Positions 57,084 to 64,000 of a stretch of 64,000 nucleotides of DNA are shown here, one piece after another (the first letter of the stretch is position 1; each line of letters starts with the position of its first letter). The stretch lies in assembly GCA_963930775.1 (NCBI GenBank), contig OZ005703.1, forward strand, positions 5,828,001 through 5,892,000. Direction: 5' to 3'. The translations under genes and the position numbers were made by a program. Below the pieces are notes generated by a model. That model was given only the letters and a program-made list of their open reading frames with translations. It was not told the DNA's origin and searched no databases. This stretch comes from Cliona cf. orientalis (Eukaryota; Porifera; Demospongiae; Clionaida; Clionaidae).

Positions 57084-58473
57084 TCTTTCCACAAATGCTG
57101 AAGATGATGAACTAATAGTATTACCACTTCAGAAAGAGAACCATAACCAAATTAATTACTGCAACTATAGCCTTCTCACATTGAAAGCACACTATGGGCA
57201 GTGTAGTTCACATGATCATTTTCCCAAAAATGCCGTAAAGCATAAGCATCACAATGCCCAAACTATAATACTGTATCAATGCAATGTTGTCCAATACCAG
57301 TCTTAGACTACTGTAACTATACTTTCAGATAAAAGTTACTCACTGATACAATAGGATTGATATAGAATCAGATGCTTAATACCATATTATCTAAAACTGG
57401 CTGTGTCCCGCATCATGTCAATTTTTATGGAAATCTGGTGCAATAACAGCTAGCATGATCATGTCTGAGCTATGTTATTTTATCCTTTATCCTGTTAAGT
57501 ATTCCTCAAACGCGCGGTGAGATTTTGTCTGTTAAACTGCCCTTTATAATACTACTAATACTACTTCGTAAAGGACCTAGTCCTTGTTTGCATTCACATT
57601 AGTAATGTGATTGCAAATAAATGTGCTACAAAAACACCTGGGGATTCCATTATGATAGCAACTTTGCAGCAACTGTTGTGTGTGTTATTGTAAGACTAGT
57701 ATATGTAGCTAGGGCTACAAGATGTCTAGAATCAACAGTACTATCATATCAAAGCAGGATGACAAACACGTCTACTTCCCAAAGAATAGATTGTGAGGTC
57801 TGCATGCAAGTACACAAGAGATGAGACACCTTCATGCAGGCATGTATGCATGCGCACATCACATGAGATAGTGTCCGTAAGGGCAAATTGAATATCAATG
57901 TATGCCAATTAAGACGCTCATTGATCAAAGCTATAGATCTATAACATCTGACATTTTATACCCTTAATTATAAGTCAGACAGGGTTTGGTTGACTTTTCT
58001 GGACTTGTTAGGTTGGACTTCAGTTAATTAAAGAATGTGTCTATAGCTATATACCAGGCAGGAAAGTTCATTAGCACCACTCTAGGAATAATCTGTTTTT
58101 GTAACAAATTGTTATGGAATAGATTATAGATTAGGGGCTTCCTCGTTGACTGCTTGTATACAGTCAATGAGGAAGAGCCTATGCAGTACAAACTCATAAC
58201 AAAATATTATGTGCTCACCAGATTCTTAGCTCGCTATAATTATAGTATCGCAATACTCAAATAAATGTGATAGAAAAAGCATCAGGAATAAACTGTAAAC
58301 TTAATAATAACATTACTAGTACTGGATCATGATAATATTATGTGAAATCAAATGAAAGAGAGTTGGTAATATGTACGACTAGGCATAACTTAAGTGTATC
58401 ATACCTGACAGAGTTACTGAAAATCGCAACCATTAACAATTTACTGGTGAGTATACAGTATCATCAGCGTCAA
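57084..58473. other. Intergenic between sushi receptor and WRN, no gene seen
   Basis: About 1.4 kb upstream of the receptor's start codon and downstream of the WRN stop, so it should hold the receptor promoter and the WRN 3' UTR. A 17-bp-arm hairpin (TTCCTCGTTGACTG / CAGTCAATGAGGAA) is at 58136..58179. No exon can be supported. Confidence 0.5.
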
Positions 58474-61400
58474 TCACCAAAATTTCTTACTCTTGGTCTT
58501 AGGCTTTCCTTCATAGCTGGACTGGGAACTGGACCTGAATGATGATGGGAGCTTCCTCTTTGTCCCCTTATTCTGCCAATTACTGCTACCCCACTGACTC
58601 TTGCCGCTACTACCACTCTCTCTAGCACCATAACTGGAGCTGGGCTGAGATTTTGAGCGGCTAAGGGAAGGAGATGGCGTGTAAGTACTGCTGGAGGGCT
58701 GAGAGCCAAAAGGTGGGGACTGTGTCATCGTTGGCTTGGGAGGGTAGGTCTTTTGAGGACGGACAAAACCAGTCATGACGGCAATAATTGCTATCGTGAG
58801 GTTAATATCACCATAGGATATGGTGTCGGGGAGTAGCTCTTTGATTGGCTTCAGTCTGCTGATATCTGAGTATATATATGATGTGTGTTGGTGCATGTTG
58901 TTGTCAGTGATAATTATTGTTAGGTACAAATACCGTAGAAACTGGTTATTAAGCGCTGCTCGCTGTTAAGCGCATACTTTTTATTAAGCGCATGGTTTTG
59001 TGCGAGCTTTACCGCTCTTTGTTAGGCGCATATACCCAGCAAGCCAGCCAAACGACGAGCGATCGTTTACATGAGCCCAGAAAGAAGGCTAGAAGTAAGC
59101 TGGAGAAGAAAACGTCGAGAATTACGCTCTATGGTCGCTTCTTGGCCACCGTTGTAGGCCTTTCGACCCTTGACACGTTCTTTACGCACGCCCCACCTAC
59201 CGTGTTTTAGCGCTTTTAATTAAGCACATGCTTCCTGTTAAGCGCATACTTTTTGTTAAGCGCATATTTTCTTGCTGCCGTGTGTTAAAAGCTTAACAAC
59301 CAGTTTGCTGCCGTGTGTTGCCGTGTGTTATAAGCTTAACAACCAGTTTCTACGGTAGTTTCACATACACTTATGATAGCATGTGTATACACTGCAAAAG
59401 TTCTTACCAGAACAGATTGGTTCCTTTCTAATGACATTTCGAATCATTGACTCATTCTCCAAAGTCAAACCAGCTGTAAAGGATCAACATTCAAAGCTCC
59501 ATGTCATAACTACCTACAAACAATAATTAGCTAGCATCGTCCATACCTCTCCTATAGTCAACAAAATGCCCAGCCTCCATAGCCATGGCAAGATGATTCA
59601 AAACTGTTTGAGGGCTCAGTCCTCTTTCCTTAGCTACATCTTCCTGCAAAATATGGTGGAAAAACATGGTTTTCATACTATAGCTACATACGTTAATTGA
59701 TATTGATGACTTACGGCACTCATTTGACTATCAGTGAAGAGCTGGTATGAGATTTGCTGTGTGGTAGACAACCCACCAATTTGTGAGCACCTTGTAATAA
59801 TATGAAACTGCACATTAAATATAACATCAGTAACAACATTAATATCTGGAATAATTAATAATTTTTCACTGAATGATCTCATATCATCATTAGATAGTAT
59901 TGCAACTAAATTAATGTCGGATACATATCCTTGAATCTACTTCCTACTTTACCTGGACAAGCTGTTCTTGAGGCTGAGTCTGGTTGGGTAGAACAGGGAA
60001 TGTGTCTCTCTCAACTGGTTCTCCTTTCCCCTGGCAAAAACTGTCAATCTTTTCTAGCACCTTTGCACCATACTGCTTCAGCCATGCCTCTGATACTCCT
60101 TCCACTTTCATCATCAGCTCCAGGGTTGAAGGCCTGCAAAGCAAAGGTAGCTTTATTATAATATTATTATGATAATATTTCAAGCATAGCAGTGATCATT
60201 GTGAGCATAGAGATAATAATATTATTATCACTGTGCCAATACATGTCAAACTGATCAGAATTACGAGGCTATAACTACATAACTTGACTGATTTTCAGAA
60301 TAGCATATCACAACAGTAACAGCCAACTATTTTTATTCTATTTTTATTCTACATGCACTAAAAGTCATTGATGCACACAATCATTACAGTCCATCTACCC
60401 AAACCTGGGCCAACTCGCATTATAACTATTATTTCATAAACAATCATTATAAACTGAGAATTGGATTAAACATCGATATTTAGTCCTAATATTTCCTTGT
60501 GTGAGTCTCTCTCGGGTGGAAAGAGCATGTAGTAGAGTTCCAACTCTGGAGCTAGTTTCTTTACAATCCTTATCTTCTGATCGTCACTCAGCTCCCCATA
60601 GTACTCCTCAGCTAAGCTGTCAAACAATGCAGGAATAGGCATGTGAGGATGGTCATCTACTACTCCAATTCGCTCCATCAGCATTTTTGCATCTCTTTGA
60701 AAACTTTTGAAGTTACCATAATAGTCATAATGGACCAGGCACGGTCTGCATAGCCGTACTATTGGATTGAAACGAGTGTGAAGTGTCAGACTTTCAGAAT
60801 TTAGCCAGTAATCAATGAAAACACTAAATGTAATATTAACAGCGTAGGATTCGTCAGCAGCCTTCCATTTACGGTAATCATATGGATACGAATCGGAAAT
60901 GATATTTCTTTTGTCTTGAATGAAAAATTCGTCTCGAATATCTCGTTCACTTTCAGCGTTTACCTGTGTCTTCACAGCCTCACTCATTTTATTCTTGTAT
61001 GCTCTGAACAATCTCTCCAATGGATTTCTAAACATCATAAATTTAAAATATCCTTTCATAACGTTGTTCCACTGCGAGCTACTAAGCTTGTTGAGCAAGG
61101 TTTTATGCACCAGCTGAGTGACGTTTGGATGCTTTTTACTCTTGTGGTGCAAGACATCATCAGAAATTAGTCCTTGAGCATGAAGGACATGGAACTTGAA
61201 CATGGAGCATGCAGACTCAGGGATGAGACAGAAGGCCAGTTTACGAGACTCTTGAATCATGATTTGCCCGGCTGGTAACTGCTCAGATGCATTTGGTGGG
61301 TGCATCGCACAGTATTTTTCCACTTGCCTCTTCTGAAACTGCAAATCATGAAAAATAAATACTAGCATCATACATTATGTATTTACACATACCTCTGATC

Positions 61401-63963
61401 GTTTCTTAAGACTTGTACTCCAATAAGCATCAGAATAAAAGTCAGGGTTCATAACCTTCTCGGGGTCTTCTTTAAAGATTTGCTCCGCCATCTTACTCTC
61501 AGTCTGGTTCTCACTCACTTTGAAATTCTCTTCAACTCTCTCCGCAGCATACCCGTCACTGGTGACCAGCACTGGTCCAGGGGTCAGGGTGGGAACTATG
61601 ATTTGCCTTGACACATGTCGAGAAATACCGAATAGTATGAGAAAAGCAGCACAAAGTGCTAGTACAACTGGGCAACTTCGTGATCTTTGTCCAAGCATCA
61701 TTACTCAATGTATTTGCCCAACACTTCAGTCTCTCTATTACTCGCTATAGCTACACTATGACCCCTGACTCTTTTGTTGGCCACCAGTATAATTTTGCAC
61801 TAATTACATGTTTAGCGCAGACTGTAGTCTGAAGAAATTATATACAGAATACACCAGTAGTAAAAGCTTATATCTATAACGAATAACATTAAAATTTGTA
61901 GACATAGCTGAAACGTGCTTGGCTACATGTATAATGCATGAATGTAATCCCATCACATTCAACCCTCTCTAAATTAATTATGTAAAAAGGGAGATAAACA
62001 TACAACTGCTACAGTAACTACTATGACATTGTGATAGCTCACATAATATACTCCTCATATGTTTCTCTAAGTTTGGCCTTTATATCCTTCTATGATCCTA
62101 GGTTTTCCCAGGCTCATACACAGAAAGATATTGAACAAGTGGCTGGGACGAGGCCACCCTGCTCATATGTTACCATGTACATGTACATGTACAGCCCAGT
62201 GCACTCACCTTGTTCTTGCTAGCTCTCCTAGAATTTTATTATTTCCAACGTGAAATGGTGCTACGCCCATCTCATGAGCAAGTATCCCACGGAAAGAGAT
62301 TAGATCGTTGTATAGCAGGTTCTACATGGGGAAAAGTCAATACAAATTACATATAGTGCACACACATTGTACGGTAGTATTAATTTTTTAAGTTCACACA
62401 TCTAACATCAGTCATTTTGACCGTAATACAGCTTAATTACATGGCCCACTATGTAAGTGCATCTTGGAGAGGAAGGCTAAGACTAGCCTCGTCCCCAGAC
62501 TCCATGATCTTTTTCAACATTGAAAAAACTGGAATTGACCGGGAAACAAGGCTACCAAAGCAATTGACTTATGCTTTCACATGTAGGGCCTTCTATTGGT
62601 ACCTCGTAACTCTACTACGTATACCTCCAGCTCAATAGTCCTTGCATCCTTGACGGGCTCAACAGGTGGAGGCACTACAACCTTCCTCTCCACCACAACT
62701 GTCTTGTAGGCATCACGGTTCTCCGCAGTGGGTAGATAGAGAGGTGGGGGGCGGCTATCGTCACCAGCACCACTAACCTCAGGGGTCAACAGGGAGGTGT
62801 CAAAAGCAGCTGCTGCTCCACTTGTGCCGGCTGGAAGATATGACCTGTTACAAAAATGGTGTGACAAAGGGTAAGAGCGTAGAAAGGTGCATGTAAGGAG
62901 CCAGGTATAGGTACTTTGTAGGCACTAGAATTTTTGTATGCCCAATACAATTCTCCTTCCAGCTGCATGCATTGCTTCATATCCAGGCTTTCTATATAAT
63001 CTTTACAGAACATAAACATTTAAGAGATAGCTACGAGGTTATCATGCACACTTAACAGTAATTAATATGCCTTAATTATGTCCAGATTGAAGTATTCTAG
63101 TCTCTTGAGCACCTCCCTGGCTCATATCTCTATAGTGTACGTCATGCTGATTCTCAAACGTATCTTTGTATCCAAATTCAGCTGTATAGCTAGTTACTAC
63201 AAGAAGTTAGTTTAGAATAACCTTGGCATTCGTGGTTGAGGTTGTGATGGCCTCTCAAGCGCGAGCATAGTTGAGCTGGGGGTGATGTTGAGGGCAGGAG
63301 GGGTGGCGTTCTTCTTTGCCTTATTTAGCCACCTGTGCCCTTTGCTGGAGAGCTTAATGACAGAGCCGGCATAGATACCAACCACTGCACACTCCTCAAG
63401 GTATCCAGCCATCTTTAACTGAAAACCTAGTGCAGAGGCAAGTACTCATGGAGCAGCAATAAATCACACAATGCATCTTAAAAAGAATGTTAACAAAATC
63501 CTGATTCTACTGTGCCATAAACACTCCTATAATCGGATAGATGATGAAAAGTTATCATCAATTTTAGTGTGCATGGTATCCTTAGTGTGTGCAGTAACAT
63601 CCACTCTGGCTCACCAAATTCCTTCCACCACTGCTCAGGACGATTCCTGCATTTACATGCATGTATATAGAACACATGATTGTATGCTTAAATCGCAGTG
63701 GTACTAACTCACGTTCCAGCTCCATAGCTGTTGTGGGACTTGCTCCACAAAGGAATCTTTTGATTGGTCTGAATAAAAAGATCTCATTCACAAACAATGA
63801 TGTCTAGCTATAATAATCATGGATCCTATATACTTGTAGAATAACACTGATTACTAAATCTATGCTATGCTTGTCAGATCAAGCCAGCGTATCTAGAACT
63901 CACAGATCCTCTTAAAATCTTTGCATAAGTACCAAGCCCAAAACTTCTACTCCGTGGACAATC
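58474..63963 (-). CDS. WRN: Werner-type RecQ helicase, C-terminal part
   Basis: 3' part of a RecQ helicase of the WRN type (DNA repair and replication-fork helicase, nuclear). Exons: 63904..63963, 63713..63768, 63615..63646, 63222..63426, 62625..62844, 62209..62321, 59953..60133, 59715..59807, 59547..59643, 59408..59473, 58474..58865; 505 codons with stop, in frame throughout. The RQC winged-helix part has FGLGTYAKILRGS, EQWWKEF and SSKGHRWLNKA (human WRN has WWKAF and SKKGRNWLHKA-like sequence). HRDC is split over two exons: LYNDLISFRGILAHEMGV then RPSTLELMMKVEGVSEAWLK. An HTH_40-like region has ERGLSPQTVLNHLAMAME. The C-terminus is Ser-rich with a basic KRK/KTKSKK tail, probably nuclear localisation. 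The 5' exons (nuclease, helicase) lie beyond the window. Confidence 0.88.
58933..59355. mobile_element. MITE with CCGTAGAAACTGGTT termini
   Basis: Perfect inverted ends CCGTAGAAACTGGTT, flanked by TA, with TTAAGCGCATACTTTTT-type internal repeats and a duplicated right terminus. Third member of the CCGTAGA-terminus group. It lies in the last intron of the WRN gene. Confidence 0.85.
60466..61701 (-). CDS. Golgi carbohydrate sulfotransferase (CHST8-14-like), nested gene
   Basis: Two exons (61393..61701, 60466..61338), 393 aa. Residues 8-25 form a type II signal anchor (VVLALCAAFLILFGI); a stem follows, then the Sulfotransfer_2-type catalytic domain. The 5'-phosphosulfate loop reads FCLIPESACSMFKFHVL (about 140) and the 3'-phosphate motif FKFMMFRNPLERLFRAYKNK (about 197). 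HYDYYGNFKSFQRDA matches the C-terminal block of the HNK-1/chondroitin/dermatan sulfotransferase group. Such enzymes move sulfate from PAPS to Golgi glycans. Odd: the family's usual Pro-Lys in the first loop is Pro-Glu here. The gene lies wholly inside the 2.1-kb WRN intron (60134-62208), on the same strand, with its own start and stop. Confidence 0.85.
62484..62554. mobile_element. hAT-like MITE, relative of the exonic 66-bp element
   Basis: Ends TAGCCTCGTCCCCAG / CAAGGCTA with a mismatched right arm. Same terminal sequence and size as 6083..6148 but more diverged. No clean 8-bp duplication. It lies in the WRN intron between 62321 and 62625. Confidence 0.65.
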
Positions 63964-64000
63964 CTGAACACAAACAATGAATTAATAGCCAAGTCAGGTA

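Noticed and set aside
58342-58542. Plus-strand open frames overlapping the WRN 3' end
   Set aside because: Shadow frames of the WRN coding strand and low-complexity 3' region.

Overview
This is animal genomic DNA: genes are split into short exons by GT-AG introns and encode immunoglobulin (Ig), fibronectin III (FN3), CCP/sushi, receptor tyrosine phosphatase, RecQ/WRN and sulfotransferase domains, with many non-autonomous transposons between and inside them. The AT-rich background, the compact introns, and Ig/FN3 receptors built from phase 1-1 exons that carry a recurrent cysteine domain I associate with sponges point to a demosponge such as Amphimedon. The species is inferred from pattern memory, not proven.

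Layout. (1) 0-24 kb and 51-57 kb hold three copies of one tail-to-tail gene pair. The plus-strand member is an Ig-repeat receptor with one membrane span and a tyrosine-rich tail. The minus-strand member has a signal peptide, two Ig-like and several FN3-type modules, a sushi domain, one membrane span and a short tyrosine tail. Copy A (1-8640): plus gene open but 5'-cut by the window edge, minus gene a pseudogene. Copy B (13376-24171): plus gene complete (11 exons, 1033 aa), minus gene a broken remnant. Copy C (51281-57083): plus gene a 5'-truncated pseudogene, minus gene complete (9 exons, 871 aa). Each pair keeps one open partner. (2) 24.5-25.1 kb and 51.1 kb carry the two halves of a protein-tyrosine-phosphatase domain, each abutting a breakpoint of a receptor pair. 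(3) 25.5-37.1 kb, minus strand, is a large 24-exon receptor of about 2290 residues with signal peptide, two copies of the cysteine domain, many Ig and FN3 exons, a membrane span and a cytoplasmic tail containing a textbook-spaced ITAM. One exon has a one-base frame lesion. (4) 37-41 kb is a transposon graveyard. (5) 42-48.5 kb is a Helitron: AT-hook-rich N-terminus, HUH Rep nuclease, PIF1-like helicase, OTU protease, with a single frameshift. (6) 58.5-64 kb, minus strand, is the 3' part of a WRN-type RecQ helicase (RQC winged helix, HRDC, HTH_40-like region). A two-exon carbohydrate sulfotransferase sits inside the intron that splits its HRDC domain.

How it fits together. The receptors share exon phases, SH2-ligand-like tyrosine tails and single membrane spans, so the locus looks like an expanding cluster of cell-surface recognition receptors, with an RPTP among the broken neighbours. 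This resembles clustered immune or allorecognition receptor loci of other animals, but that function is inference. At least 18 small transposons lie in introns and intergenic DNA, and one disrupts a coding exon.

Exon coordinates were assigned by hand from splice consensus, reading phase and comparison among the three copies. The frame totals of the B, C minus, sulfotransferase and WRN models are all exact multiples of three, which supports them.
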